From contig NZ_JAEHFY010000021.1 in the NCBI RefSeq assembly GCF_016623585.1, forward strand, positions 1 through 64,000: a stretch of 64,000 nucleotides of DNA, given 5' to 3'. Position numbers and translations under genes: made by a program. This DNA comes from Pedobacter segetis (lineage in GTDB: Bacteria; Bacteroidota; Bacteroidia; Sphingobacteriales; Sphingobacteriaceae). Below are positions 53,956 to 63,401 of the stretch, one piece after another (positions within the stretch are counted from its first letter, which is position 1; the number at the start of each line of letters is the position of its first letter). The notes under the pieces are model-generated. The model did no database searches, was not told the origin of the DNA, and saw only the letters and a list, made by a program, of their open reading frames with translations.

Positions 53956-56847
53956 CTATTCAATTTCTACGTTATAACCGTTAATGGCATTCCCTTTATC
54001 TCCATAAAAGTTGAGATAAACGGTCCCTTTTAAATCTTGGTTTATTTGATTTAGTTGCCCAGCTGGGCCTATTTCTTCTGGGGTCTTCCATTTTTCACCT
54101 ATTGGAGTAAGGTAGTTAAAGAAATAGACACCGCTATTTTTTGGATAATGGATGGCCGCATTTTCGGGCTGTTTGCCTTCGTTTGGTTTAAGCAGCCCTA
54201 AATAAAGATCATCTTCCGTTGCCATCCCTATGGTATGGTTGTTAAACAAATTTAACCTTGCCCAAAACCACTTGCCAAAATAGCCTTCAAACTCTGGGAA
54301 ATTATAAACGTTGCCGGGGATATTTTCTTTTTTGTTAACCTCCCACACATTCATACTGGTTCCCTGCAGCCTATTTTTGTAAACCCGGTATGGCCCTTCG
54401 CCTAACCAACGCTTACTTTTTACTGCTATTTCGGGCAAATCAAACCCTACTCCCGCATAATAATATTTTCCTTTTGGCAGGGTAAAATCATAATCTAACT
54501 TTAAAATACCATTTGGCATAACCGTCCAGATTAGATTGTTAAAACCATTTATATTTTGATAGCTGATGACCATATTGCCACCTTGCTTTTTAAGCGTTGG
54601 TTGATGCCACGTTGCAGGTTTAACATCATAAATCCCACTATCTGCCTCGGCAACAATTTGCGGGATACCAGAAATGGGGAATAGCGTACTATCTACTTGT
54701 ATAGCTACCGGCCCAAGCTTGTTTTCACTAAACTTAAACTTCACGTTGCCCGATTTGAAAAGCCATTTATCGGTTGAATCTTGTTTTACGATTTGCCCTT
54801 CAGAATTGGGCAAAAAACGAGCTAGATAATCACGTTTATCTTCAGGCAATAAACGCCAAGTCCACAATTGTTGGCCATAAGGATCAATAGCTGTAATCTC
54901 TAAGGCATCCATCTGTTTTAAATCTGCAAAGGTTGGTATTTGCAGAACGCCATTTTTACCGGGAGCTACATCAGGCCCAATCAAGTTTCCTTTTTTTAAA
55001 GTACGATAACCGTCAGAAGCCTCCATCGGCGCAGCAAAACGGATATATTTCCACTCGAAGGTGCATTGTTTAAGGTTGGTAAATGTGTATTTATTGATCA
55101 AATCGATTTTACCATTGAATGTAGAACCCAGTTTTTCTGTGGTAATTTGCACAGGAGACCATATTTCTTTTACCGCATTATAACTGCCTTTTTTTTCTTG
55201 ATTAGGGCCAACTATGCCATCAGGGGCTTTATTCCCTTGGTTATCTATTCTACCGCCTTCATCGGTACGGATGATGCCCTCATCGTACAATGCCCAAATG
55301 ATCAATCCGCCTCCAATTTTTGAATCTTCAATGGCTTTCCAATAATCAGCTAAACCTGCGCCTCCGCCCCCATCGTAAAGCGCATGCAATGTTTCATTGG
55401 GCATTACAATTTCATCTGATGCCAAACGGGAAGTTAGCTCCGCATAGGTAGGATAATATTGGGTGTTGATGAGTGGAAACCTACCCGGGTTTTTACCTGG
55501 CCAAGGTTCTGTTTTGGCTGCATTTTTATAAGGGCGGCGTTGCTGTATGTCCCATTTTAAAAACGCATCCTCTAACTCTGCATTGTGGGCCCTATGGTTA
55601 CCATTGCCCCACATCACTACTGATGGATGATTTACATCGCGAATTACCAATTCTTTAACCAATACATTGCCAATATCTGTTTTTAAAGGGCTTGACCAAC
55701 CCGGCAATTCATCTAAAACCATTAACCCAATAGAATCGCAAAGATCCAGAAAATGTACATCGGGTGGATAACAGGGCGTTCTAACGGTATTAAAATTCAA
55801 ATCTTTCATCATCCTTACGTCTGATAAATTATCTGAAGGATTTAAGCTTCTGCCAGTTTTTGGCCTAAAGCTGTGCATACTTGCGCCTTTTAACAATATA
55901 CGCTTACCATTAAGGTAAAAGCCATCGTGGTCTCGCACCTCAAAAGTGCGGAAACCAAAACGCTGCATAATGGTATGGATGGTTTTGCCTCCCTGCATAA
56001 GGGAAAGCTTTAAATTATATAGGCTTGGGAACTCTGGCGACCAAGCTTTTACATTACTGATTTTGCTTTGCAGAGCAGCACTTTCTAAAGAGCTTCCCAT
56101 TTTTATAGAAAATGGTTTTCCTATTGCTTTGCCATCAATTGTATAAACTTGGGCGGTAAGGGATTGCCCACTTTGTGCCTGATTTAGGAAAGCATCAATT
56201 TTTAGGCTTCCATCCATCTTTGCATTTAAAGCAATACGTTCTATATGTGAAACTGGCAAAATATCGATATAAACCGGACGGAATATTCCGCCAAAAAGCC
56301 AAAAGTCTGCAGAACGTTCTGAACGTTCTATTGATGTGTTTTTAGACGGCTTGCTAACTTCCACTTCAATTAAATTTTCTCCTTCTTTCACTAAATCTGA
56401 AATATTGTATGAAAACTGGGTAACGCCGCCTTGATGCACCTCGCCGGCAGGTTTGCCGTTGATGGTTACCTTTGTATCGGTCATGGAGCCATCAAAAACC
56501 AATCTAACGTATTTGTTTTTAGTATCTGGTAAGCTAAAAGTGTGTTTATAAAATCCAATTTCTGGGTTGGTTTTATAATCCTGATCATCGGTTTGGTAGG
56601 TATAATATCCAAAACCCTGTAACTCCCAGTTTGAAGGTACGGGAATACTTGTCCAGTAACCACTGTTGCGCCCCGCTGTTATTTTAAAATCCCAATTTAC
56701 GGCATCACTTGGGCCTTTGCCCGATAAATATTGACGTTGTTGTGCATCACTGCTTAAAGTTGTAAAAACAATGAGCATAAATATGCCGAGCTTTATAACA
56801 AGCAATTCGGTTTTAATCGACAATGGTTTTATTTTTGCCTTGATCAT
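53956..56847 (-). CDS. GH2-like protein with the acid/base Glu replaced by His
   Basis: This 963-residue exported GH2-type protein has a sugar-binding jelly roll (about 50-195: WTSIPVPSNWELQGFGYYTY; IGFYKHTF), an Ig-like domain and a barrel. The barrel has LLKGASMHSFRPKTGR, NFNTVRTPCYPPDVHFLDLCDSIGLMVLDE and HPSVVMWGNGNHRAHN, followed by large C-terminal beta domains. In GH2 the last motif should read GNE; here residue 418 is His (codon CAT), two or more base changes from a Glu codon. The probable nucleophile region, IVMPNETLHAL with E485, remains. The enzyme may use another acid, act on a special substrate, or only bind sugar. It is the last gene of a three-gene operon and is followed by a terminator. 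Confidence 0.8.
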   Translation of the reverse strand: MIKAKIKPLSIKTELLVIKLGIFMLIVFTTLSSDAQQRQYLSGKGPSDAVNWDFKITAGRNSGYWTSIPVPSNWELQGFGYYTYQTDDQDYKTNPEIGFYKHTFSLPDTKNKYVRLVFDGSMTDTKVTINGKPAGEVHQGGVTQFSYNISDLVKEGENLIEVEVSKPSKNTSIERSERSADFWLFGGIFRPVYIDILPVSHIERIALNAKMDGSLKIDAFLNQAQSGQSLTAQVYTIDGKAIGKPFSIKMGSSLESAALQSKISNVKAWSPEFPSLYNLKLSLMQGGKTIHTIMQRFGFRTFEVRDHDGFYLNGKRILLKGASMHSFRPKTGRSLNPSDNLSDVRMMKDLNFNTVRTPCYPPDVHFLDLCDSIGLMVLDELPGWSSPLKTDIGNVLVKELVIRDVNHPSVVMWGNGNHRAHNAELEDAFLKWDIQQRRPYKNAAKTEPWPGKNPGRFPLINTQYYPTYAELTSRLASDEIVMPNETLHALYDGGGGAGLADYWKAIEDSKIGGGLIIWALYDEGIIRTDEGGRIDNQGNKAPDGIVGPNQEKKGSYNAVKEIWSPVQITTEKLGSTFNGKIDLINKYTFTNLKQCTFEWKYIRFAAPMEASDGYRTLKKGNLIGPDVAPGKNGVLQIPTFADLKQMDALEITAIDPYGQQLWTWRLLPEDKRDYLARFLPNSEGQIVKQDSTDKWLFKSGNVKFKFSENKLGPVAIQVDSTLFPISGIPQIVAEADSGIYDVKPATWHQPTLKKQGGNMVISYQNINGFNNLIWTVMPNGILKLDYDFTLPKGKYYYAGVGFDLPEIAVKSKRWLGEGPYRVYKNRLQGTSMNVWEVNKKENIPGNVYNFPEFEGYFGKWFWARLNLFNNHTIGMATEDDLYLGLLKPNEGKQPENAAIHYPKNSGVYFFNYLTPIGEKWKTPEEIGPAGQLNQINQDLKGTVYLNFYGDKGNAINGYNVEIE

Positions 56848-56866
56848 TTAATGTTTTGTTTAAGCG

Positions 56867-58354
56867 TTAATTTTGCAATATGGTAACCGATAATGGCGAT
56901 AGCGTGATTTCTGTACTGTTACCAGAAATAGAAATAGCTTTTAAATCTTTTGTGTTTATGATGATACTTTCGGGAGAATCGCCTTTAAATTCTTTTGCTT
57001 TTAGGCTTTTGATATTTTTTGGTAATTGATTGAAATTTAGGATCAACTTTTGTGGCTCGTTGCTTTTGTTCAGCAAAAATACTTTACAATTATTCTTTTT
57101 ATCGTTGATGCTGGCATAAGAACGCACAAAATTTGCGTTGGTAGTAGTTTTTACCATATTGCCAAACAGGTTTTCGTTTACCAATTTTACAACCTCGCCA
57201 ATTGGTTTTCTTGAGTTATCGTCAACTCTTAAAAGCACTTCTACATCATGTGCGTCATTATCTTTTAAGCCAGTCCAAGGCGAATGTGTTCCCCAAAAAT
57301 ACGAATAGGCAACGTTAGGCATTGTTAGCTCGTTCATCAACATGTTAAAATACCATAATGCTTTATAAGTGTTATTGATATCGCCCATGCCCTTACCTAT
57401 TGGCGAAAGCCCGGTTTCTGTTATCACAATATCCATATCAGGCTTTTTTGAACGGCTTACGGCATCCTGCATTTCTTTTACCACGGGTATATAATCCTCT
57501 GTATTTGCCTTCCATTTTTCATAGTTAGAGCAAGATTTGATAAACTGCCAGGCATATTGGTGTGCAGATGTGAAATCTATGAGGTTTGGATATTTTGAGA
57601 CAATGGCATCAAAATATTCAGATTTTTCTAGAATGCCGGGGCCAACTTTGATACTCGGATCGGCCGCTTTCATGGCTGTGGTTATTTTCTGATAAAAATC
57701 AACATAAGCATCTTGAGAAAGTAATTTTCTATGATGGTCAACCTCGTTTCCAATTTGCCAATAAGCAACTTTATAGTTTTTTCTTTTCGCATACTTTACC
57801 CATTCGGTCGCAGCGGTAATCAATTCATCGGCAGTTGGGCCATCTTTATATTTTTGTGAAAAAACATTTACCACTACCAGAGGCTTTATATCTAGCTTTT
57901 GGCAAAGCCCCATATATTCGTCAAAATCCATGGCCGATTTAAAAGTTCCATCGTCATTTACCAACTCTTTCCAATTATAAGGTTGTTCTTCTTTTGAAGC
58001 AACTTTAGGGCGCAAACCATTTTTTGTGTCATCATAAGGTGGGGTGTGCCATAAATAGTTATCGGCCAAATGGCCATAAGGAAAGCGCAAAGAACCACAG
58101 CCAAGTTCTTTTATTGCGTTTGCAAAAGACTGCTTATCGTTAGGCCTTTTTTTATCAGAATCGGTTAGCCAACAAACATTTGCTGATGCAGCGCCTTTTC
58201 TAACATTCTTTTTTACAACTTTCCCAAAATCAATTTGGACATTTTGTTGCGCAAATACGGTGCATCCCATCGCTATAAAAAACACCGATAATACCATTTT
58301 ACTGAACAAGTATTTGGGTTTGATTTTTTTAGAAAGTGTGATTAAACTAATCAT
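56867..58354 (-). CDS. Clan GH-A glycoside hydrolase, GH51/GH39/GH79-like
   Basis: This 495-residue exported hydrolase has an N-terminal signal around residues 17-35 (MVLSVFFIAMGCTVFAQ). A start at the internal Met 20 (58297) is possible and gives a cleaner signal peptide. The barrel has LGCGSLRFPYGHLADNYLW (about 84-102), DFDEYMGLCQKLDIKPLVVVN, the likely acid/base E204 in YWQIGNEVD and the likely nucleophile E313 in VITETGLSP. A small beta domain forms the C-terminus. It resembles arabinofuranosidase-type enzymes but is only distantly related to the two other GH51-like proteins of the locus. It is 32 bases after the GH2 gene and 19 bases before the atypical GH2-like gene. Confidence 0.78.
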   Translation of the reverse strand: MISLITLSKKIKPKYLFSKMVLSVFFIAMGCTVFAQQNVQIDFGKVVKKNVRKGAASANVCWLTDSDKKRPNDKQSFANAIKELGCGSLRFPYGHLADNYLWHTPPYDDTKNGLRPKVASKEEQPYNWKELVNDDGTFKSAMDFDEYMGLCQKLDIKPLVVVNVFSQKYKDGPTADELITAATEWVKYAKRKNYKVAYWQIGNEVDHHRKLLSQDAYVDFYQKITTAMKAADPSIKVGPGILEKSEYFDAIVSKYPNLIDFTSAHQYAWQFIKSCSNYEKWKANTEDYIPVVKEMQDAVSRSKKPDMDIVITETGLSPIGKGMGDINNTYKALWYFNMLMNELTMPNVAYSYFWGTHSPWTGLKDNDAHDVEVLLRVDDNSRKPIGEVVKLVNENLFGNMVKTTTNANFVRSYASINDKKNNCKVFLLNKSNEPQKLILNFNQLPKNIKSLKAKEFKGDSPESIIINTKDLKAISISGNSTEITLSPLSVTILQN

Positions 58355-58386
58355 TAGGTTAAATTGGTTTTTTGGTTTGATGGATT

Positions 58387-61266
58387 TTATTTTTTAGCAT
58401 TAAAAAGCTCTTGAATGGTACTTATGCTCACTTCGGTTTGTGGGTTAAATTCTTTTGAAGCAATATAATTTAACAAGTTGTTGCGGAAAGTTTTAGTTAC
58501 CGGGCGTTTATCTAAATCGGTTTCCAAATCAATGGCACAAATCATCAATTTTCCTTTGCCAACTTTCAATTCTGATAATAGTGCCAGTTTTCTGTTGATT
58601 TTCCAAGTATCAATGGGTTGTATAGGTGCTTTATAAGATTTTGGAAAAGGGTTTACCGAATCGTACGAATCCAAAATAATGGGATGGGCGTAGGTCAATA
58701 AATCCCACCATTGCCAATTTACATGGTCTTCTGTTGGGAAATTTTTAAATACCGGATATTTGGTATCGATCAAAATACCTGCTGCTGATGACTGTCCGGC
58801 ATTTTCGCCAAAGCTTGTCCAGTAATAATTGGTAAAACAGATAGGCAGTTTACCTTTTAAATCTTCTTGAGCTGGTAAAAGCAAAACCGTTCCGCCTTTC
58901 TTTAACTTTTCTGCTACATCTGCGTTCCATTGCTTGGCAACGGTAATATTTTTTGGGATTTCCTTAACTTTAACATCTGGGAAAACCCATATATCCCAGC
59001 TATTTGTTAATTGTGGGCTTGCAGATTTCAGCTCTAAAACTAAATGGGTAGGTTGATCAACGGTGAGTTTTGGAGTAGCTATTTGACCGAGCATTTGTGC
59101 GCTGCCCTGCGCTATTTTTTGCTGTGACATATTCCATGATCGCAGTACTTTACCATCATCAGTTTTTAATTGCGCTGTAACCGATAGGTTGATATTCTCT
59201 TTACCAAAATGGCTAACCATTATATCGGCCTTAAAATCGGATAAAGAAGTAAATACTCTTTTTGGGATAGATGCCAATAATACGGTTGGTGCATTCCACT
59301 GCTTTACCATATTGGGGTTCACATAAGGTTTTGTATCGTAAAAAGCATCTGTAAACCCTACTGGTGCGGTATCTTGACCGGTAAAATCGGCCAGGCATAA
59401 CCAGTGGAAACCTGCTAAACCTTTGGTTCTATAATCAGCTTCGAACTCCTCTTTGGTTAACTGGATCTGCCACTTTCCGGATACCCTCACAAAATCGGGC
59501 ACTTGGTTTAGCATTCCTCTTTCCCGAAGTTGATCTTGGGCAATTTCAAGATAGGATGGGTTTAAGTAGCCCGTATATTTTGATATTTCATTCATCACAT
59601 CTGGGTAAGCACAGAACTGTGCATTTTCATGTTGAATCAAAGGTATATCTCTTTTTGATACACCTTCATCCCAGTTTATTGATGTACCCGGCACCTGACT
59701 TTGGAAAGCCGAATTTAAAGGTAAAGGCGGCCAGCCATCTTGATACCTGATCCTTTGAAAAGGGTTCCCGGTACCACGCAAAACCTCATAATCTATATTT
59801 TCTGGATTGCTTTTACTATTTGCTTTTATAGAATAAAGGTGGCGTGGATCGACGGTTTTCCAAGTCGCTATCAGTTGCCGAAAAAATTCTTTATCCCCAC
59901 CATTTTCATTCCCCTCTGCCAATTGCACAAAACTTGGATGGTTGCCATAACGGTTTAAAATCGCAAGACTTTCTTCCTTCAAAAAATCAAACTGGGGCTG
60001 TTTATTAACGGTTACCCATTCGCCAACCTCTGGGGCCAAATAAATCCCAATCTCATCGGCAGCAGTAAAAGCTGCTTCCGGTGGGCACCACGAGTGAAAC
60101 CTGGCCATGTTTAAACCAAAATCCTTGTAGGTTTGCCAAACCCGTTTCCATGAATTTACATCCATAGGAGTGTACCCTGTTTTAGGAAAAACCGCACAGT
60201 CCACGTTTCCACGTAAAAAAGTCTGTTGCCCGTTTATTGCAAACATTTTTCCGGCAATTCCAAAGCTGCGCATCCCAAAAGTTTGCGTGGCAACATTTAT
60301 TGTTTCAGCAGATTCTGAACCTAATTTCAGCATCAGGTTGATCTGGTATAAGTTTGCGTCAAATTCGTCCCAAAGTTTTACATCATCGCCCATAGGGAAA
60401 TTAAAATCAAAAGCATTTTCGGTAGATTTTAGCACTCCTGAAACTTTAAGAATTTTGAGTTTTTGTGCATCTCCGTTTAAGTCTTTAACACTTGCGTCCA
60501 ATAGCCATTGTGTGTTTGGGTCTGGCTGTTCGGTAACGATGGTTCCTTTTACCCTTACCAATTTTTTATTTACATCTGGATAAAGTTGAACATTTGTGAT
60601 ATGTATTGCCGATTGTGCCCTTAACTCTAGTTTGCCAATGATGCCGTTCCAAGTTCCGGCGGTTTGTTCAGAAACAGAATGTGGCTTGCCGCCTATGTTC
60701 ACTATTTCAGAATTATCAACCCTAAGCACCAAAGTGTGCCGCCCAGGTTTTATATTTTTTAAACGATAAATGTGGGGCGTACCAAGACTTCTGTTTTGCC
60801 CTATATACTCACCATCTAGCCATAACCTGGTTTCCCAATGGCAACGTTCTAAAAATAACTCAACATCTTTTTGTTCCCAACCTTTCGGGATATTTACTTG
60901 CAGGGTGTACCATGCAGCACCAATATAATGCCTGTCTGGTACTAAAAACTCTTGAAGCTTAAAATTTGATTTATCTTGGTATTTCGCCATCCAAGGGCGA
61001 TCGGTAAACCATTTGTGGAAATCCTCACCGTTCCACCATTTGGTATCAATAGATGGGATGTTACCGTAACCTTGCTCTTGCAAACAACCAGGCAACCTTA
61101 TAATGGCAGAATCTGATGGATTTTTAAACCATTTTTCTGATATACCCTTATTATCTGGATCTAACTTAAAATGCCATTCGCCAGCAAGGTTTAAAACTTC
61201 CTGAGCCAATAAAATATTTGTTTGTGCTAACAAAAAAACAAATAGAAATAAAAAGGTTCTTTTCAT
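58387..61266 (-). CDS. GH2-family glycoside hydrolase
   Basis: This 959-residue exported GH2 enzyme has the signal peptide MKRTFLFLFVFLLAQTNILLAQ. The N-terminal jelly roll (about 24-215: LNLAGEWHFKLDPDNKG; WYTLQVNIPKGWEQKDVELFLERCHWETRLWLDGEYIGQNRS) and Ig-like domain precede a barrel with QQTFLRGNVDCAVFPKTGY, FGLNMARFHSWCPPEAAFTAADEIGIYLAPEVGEW, acid/base E454 in LAEGNENGG and probable nucleophile E547 in LIQHENAQF. A long C-terminal region of about 300 residues includes a Rossmann-like segment (KKGGTVLLLPAQEDLKGKLP). Such GH2 proteins vary in specificity (galactosidase, glucuronidase and others), and this one cannot be assigned. It heads a three-gene operon behind PUL box B. Confidence 0.88.
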   Translation of the reverse strand: MKRTFLFLFVFLLAQTNILLAQEVLNLAGEWHFKLDPDNKGISEKWFKNPSDSAIIRLPGCLQEQGYGNIPSIDTKWWNGEDFHKWFTDRPWMAKYQDKSNFKLQEFLVPDRHYIGAAWYTLQVNIPKGWEQKDVELFLERCHWETRLWLDGEYIGQNRSLGTPHIYRLKNIKPGRHTLVLRVDNSEIVNIGGKPHSVSEQTAGTWNGIIGKLELRAQSAIHITNVQLYPDVNKKLVRVKGTIVTEQPDPNTQWLLDASVKDLNGDAQKLKILKVSGVLKSTENAFDFNFPMGDDVKLWDEFDANLYQINLMLKLGSESAETINVATQTFGMRSFGIAGKMFAINGQQTFLRGNVDCAVFPKTGYTPMDVNSWKRVWQTYKDFGLNMARFHSWCPPEAAFTAADEIGIYLAPEVGEWVTVNKQPQFDFLKEESLAILNRYGNHPSFVQLAEGNENGGDKEFFRQLIATWKTVDPRHLYSIKANSKSNPENIDYEVLRGTGNPFQRIRYQDGWPPLPLNSAFQSQVPGTSINWDEGVSKRDIPLIQHENAQFCAYPDVMNEISKYTGYLNPSYLEIAQDQLRERGMLNQVPDFVRVSGKWQIQLTKEEFEADYRTKGLAGFHWLCLADFTGQDTAPVGFTDAFYDTKPYVNPNMVKQWNAPTVLLASIPKRVFTSLSDFKADIMVSHFGKENINLSVTAQLKTDDGKVLRSWNMSQQKIAQGSAQMLGQIATPKLTVDQPTHLVLELKSASPQLTNSWDIWVFPDVKVKEIPKNITVAKQWNADVAEKLKKGGTVLLLPAQEDLKGKLPICFTNYYWTSFGENAGQSSAAGILIDTKYPVFKNFPTEDHVNWQWWDLLTYAHPIILDSYDSVNPFPKSYKAPIQPIDTWKINRKLALLSELKVGKGKLMICAIDLETDLDKRPVTKTFRNNLLNYIASKEFNPQTEVSISTIQELFNAKK

Positions 61267-61411
61267 TTAATTTATTTGTGAAGTTTAATTTTAGGCTGTA
61301 CAATAAATATTAGATGGTAAAACCATCCATCAACTTAAAGGGTTTATTTTGCACTCTTTTGACACAAGAGCATTGATTTCAAAATTCTCAAAATTTGATG
61401 TTTTTACTAGG

Positions 61412-61436
61412 GTCAAATTCATTTTTTAATAGGGGC
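61412..61436 (-). promoter_or_regulatory. Conserved 25-bp PUL box (copy B) upstream of the GH2 operon
   Basis: On the minus strand the blocks are GCCCCTA, TTAAAAAATGA and ATTTGAC, 22 of 25 identical to copy A. GAATTTTG ends at 61380, 32 bases after the box, the same element and spacing as in copy A. The GH2 ATG follows 114 bases later. The box shows that the GH2 operon has its own promoter apart from the upstream sulfatases. Confidence 0.75.
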
Positions 61437-61494
61437 ATTTAACTCATGTCCCTTAAAAATAACCTATGGGTTGGGCTATTTAGCGATCCTTTGA

Positions 61495-63390
61495 TTATTC
61501 GCTACTTTCGCTTTCATCGATATGAATGTCTAAACTTCTTAAAAAATCCCTTCCGGCCGACTGTACATTGTAGGCTAGCTTTTTATTGGAAAGCAAACCT
61601 TGTATCGTACTTAAAAAAACCTCTCTGTTAGGCGTATAAATTAGGTAGTTGATAGTCATTAAAGCCAACAGCTCATTATCGCTTTTGATCAATTTCTTTA
61701 AATTGCTTTCTGCTTGGGTATCCTTAAATGCAGCATAAGCCACGGCACATAATGTTGATTGTGCGGGCGGGTAGTTATCATTAAGGTTAGCTAAAATTTG
61801 CTTTTTATAGGGCTGTAATAAGTTAAAGGGCTGAGAGCGTAAACCTAATGCTGCCCAATAGCGAACAATTTTATTATCGTTTGATAATAGCCCTATTTGT
61901 TGCTTAACAATAGGAGCCCCTCTTTTGCCAGCCAATGAGGCTGCGGCGTAAATTTTATCAAAAGGATATTTAGGGTTATCCAAGCGGTATAGGTAAGGGC
62001 TTGTTGTTTTCGATATTTGTGCCAGCTCATATTCGGGCAAAAACATAATATCTTTTGATGCCTTTAATTTATCATCCAGCTGTTTCCGCATTTTTTGTAA
62101 AGCGGTTGCGTAAGCTATATCGTTCACTAAATTTCTGGTTTCCCAAACATCTTTAGAAAGATCAAACAAAAACTCTGTTGGCCTATCCTCAAATAAGCTT
62201 TTTTGTAAAGGATTTAGTTTTCCTTCGGCAAAATCTTTCCGCATCTGTTTTTTAATATCGCCAATCTCCATGTAATTGATATACCTGGCCTCGTTGATAA
62301 AAGGATAGTAATTACGAGAATAGATTAGGTTTCCGTTGGTTACGGAGCGCACCATATCCACGCCATTATCCGATCTATCGCTCGATAAAATTAAATGATC
62401 AACAGGTTTTGCCCTTTTAGCACCTATTAAAACCCGACCTTCCATATATTTAGGAACATCGGCCCCAGCCAAAGCAAGCATACTTGGCGCAAGGTCTTCA
62501 AAATCAATCAGTTCGTCAGTTACTATCCCGCCTGTTTTCCATGGTGATAGGTTTTTATACATCGATGGAAACCAAGCAATAAATGGTACTCGGTAACCAT
62601 AATCAATCCCGTTGGTTTTACCACGTGGCATACCCTCGCCATGATCGGCAAAACAAAAAACAATCGTACTATCCAACAAATTATCGTCTTTTAGTTTTTG
62701 TAGCAGTTCGCCTATTTTATTGTCTGTTAATTTTATGGAGTTGTAAACACGGGCAAATTGCTTGCGCATTTCTGGGGAATCTTTATAAAAAGGCGGCATT
62801 GCAAAGTCGTTTTCGCCTATCCTATCTGCCTCGGGCAGCTCATTAATAACAGAGCTGATATATTTTGGGTATGGGAATGTCATGGTGCGAGACTGGTGCG
62901 AATCCATATAATTGAAAACCGCAAAAAATGGCTGTCCAGGTTTTCTGTTCCACCAGCCGGCTTTGCCAGAGCTTTCATCCCAGGCCTGTTTAATAAATTC
63001 TTTGGGGTTGGCTACATTATAATCAGTTTTTGAGTTGTTGGTAGTATAATACCCTGCTTTTTGCATGTAATATGGAAACCCATGTATAAAATCAGGTATT
63101 TTATAATTACTTCGATGGTTTCCTGTACCCATTTCAAAAGTTCGCACACCGGTAATGAGGGTTGAGCGGGATGGGGAACAAACTGTACCGGTAGAAAAAG
63201 CGTTGGTAAACCTAATGCCTTCGGCGGCCAGCTTATCCAGAACTGGGGTTTTGGCATCCTTGTTTCCATAACAGCCAATAAATTGAGGGGAAGTATCTTC
63301 ATAGGTGATCCATAAAATATTGGGCTTTTTTTGTGCAAAAGCAAATTGCTGAATGCAAAGCAATAACATCAAAAGCTTTAAAAATTTCAT
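61495..63390 (-). CDS. Sulfatase with C-terminal HEAT-like repeats
   Basis: This 631-residue exported sulfatase has the signal peptide MKFLKLLMLLLCIQQFAFAQ. Metal residues are in WITYEDTSPQFIGCYG (the usual DD is ED here: E31, D32), the maturation motif is C71-S-P-S-R with STLITG, and DHGEGMPRGKTNG comes later. Residues about 490-631 form an alpha-helical repeat region (IVRYWAALGLRSQPFNLLQPYKKQILANLNDNYPPAQSTLCAVAYAAF) like HEAT repeats, which could bind a partner or polymer. It uses the CSPSR variant rather than the CAPSR of the other four complete sulfatases. It ends 228 bases before the GH2 gene and is 11 bases downstream of another sulfatase, so those two are co-transcribed. Confidence 0.9.
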   Translation of the reverse strand: MKFLKLLMLLLCIQQFAFAQKKPNILWITYEDTSPQFIGCYGNKDAKTPVLDKLAAEGIRFTNAFSTGTVCSPSRSTLITGVRTFEMGTGNHRSNYKIPDFIHGFPYYMQKAGYYTTNNSKTDYNVANPKEFIKQAWDESSGKAGWWNRKPGQPFFAVFNYMDSHQSRTMTFPYPKYISSVINELPEADRIGENDFAMPPFYKDSPEMRKQFARVYNSIKLTDNKIGELLQKLKDDNLLDSTIVFCFADHGEGMPRGKTNGIDYGYRVPFIAWFPSMYKNLSPWKTGGIVTDELIDFEDLAPSMLALAGADVPKYMEGRVLIGAKRAKPVDHLILSSDRSDNGVDMVRSVTNGNLIYSRNYYPFINEARYINYMEIGDIKKQMRKDFAEGKLNPLQKSLFEDRPTEFLFDLSKDVWETRNLVNDIAYATALQKMRKQLDDKLKASKDIMFLPEYELAQISKTTSPYLYRLDNPKYPFDKIYAAASLAGKRGAPIVKQQIGLLSNDNKIVRYWAALGLRSQPFNLLQPYKKQILANLNDNYPPAQSTLCAVAYAAFKDTQAESNLKKLIKSDNELLALMTINYLIYTPNREVFLSTIQGLLSNKKLAYNVQSAGRDFLRSLDIHIDESESSE

Positions 63391-63401
63391 TGTTTTGAGT
63401 T

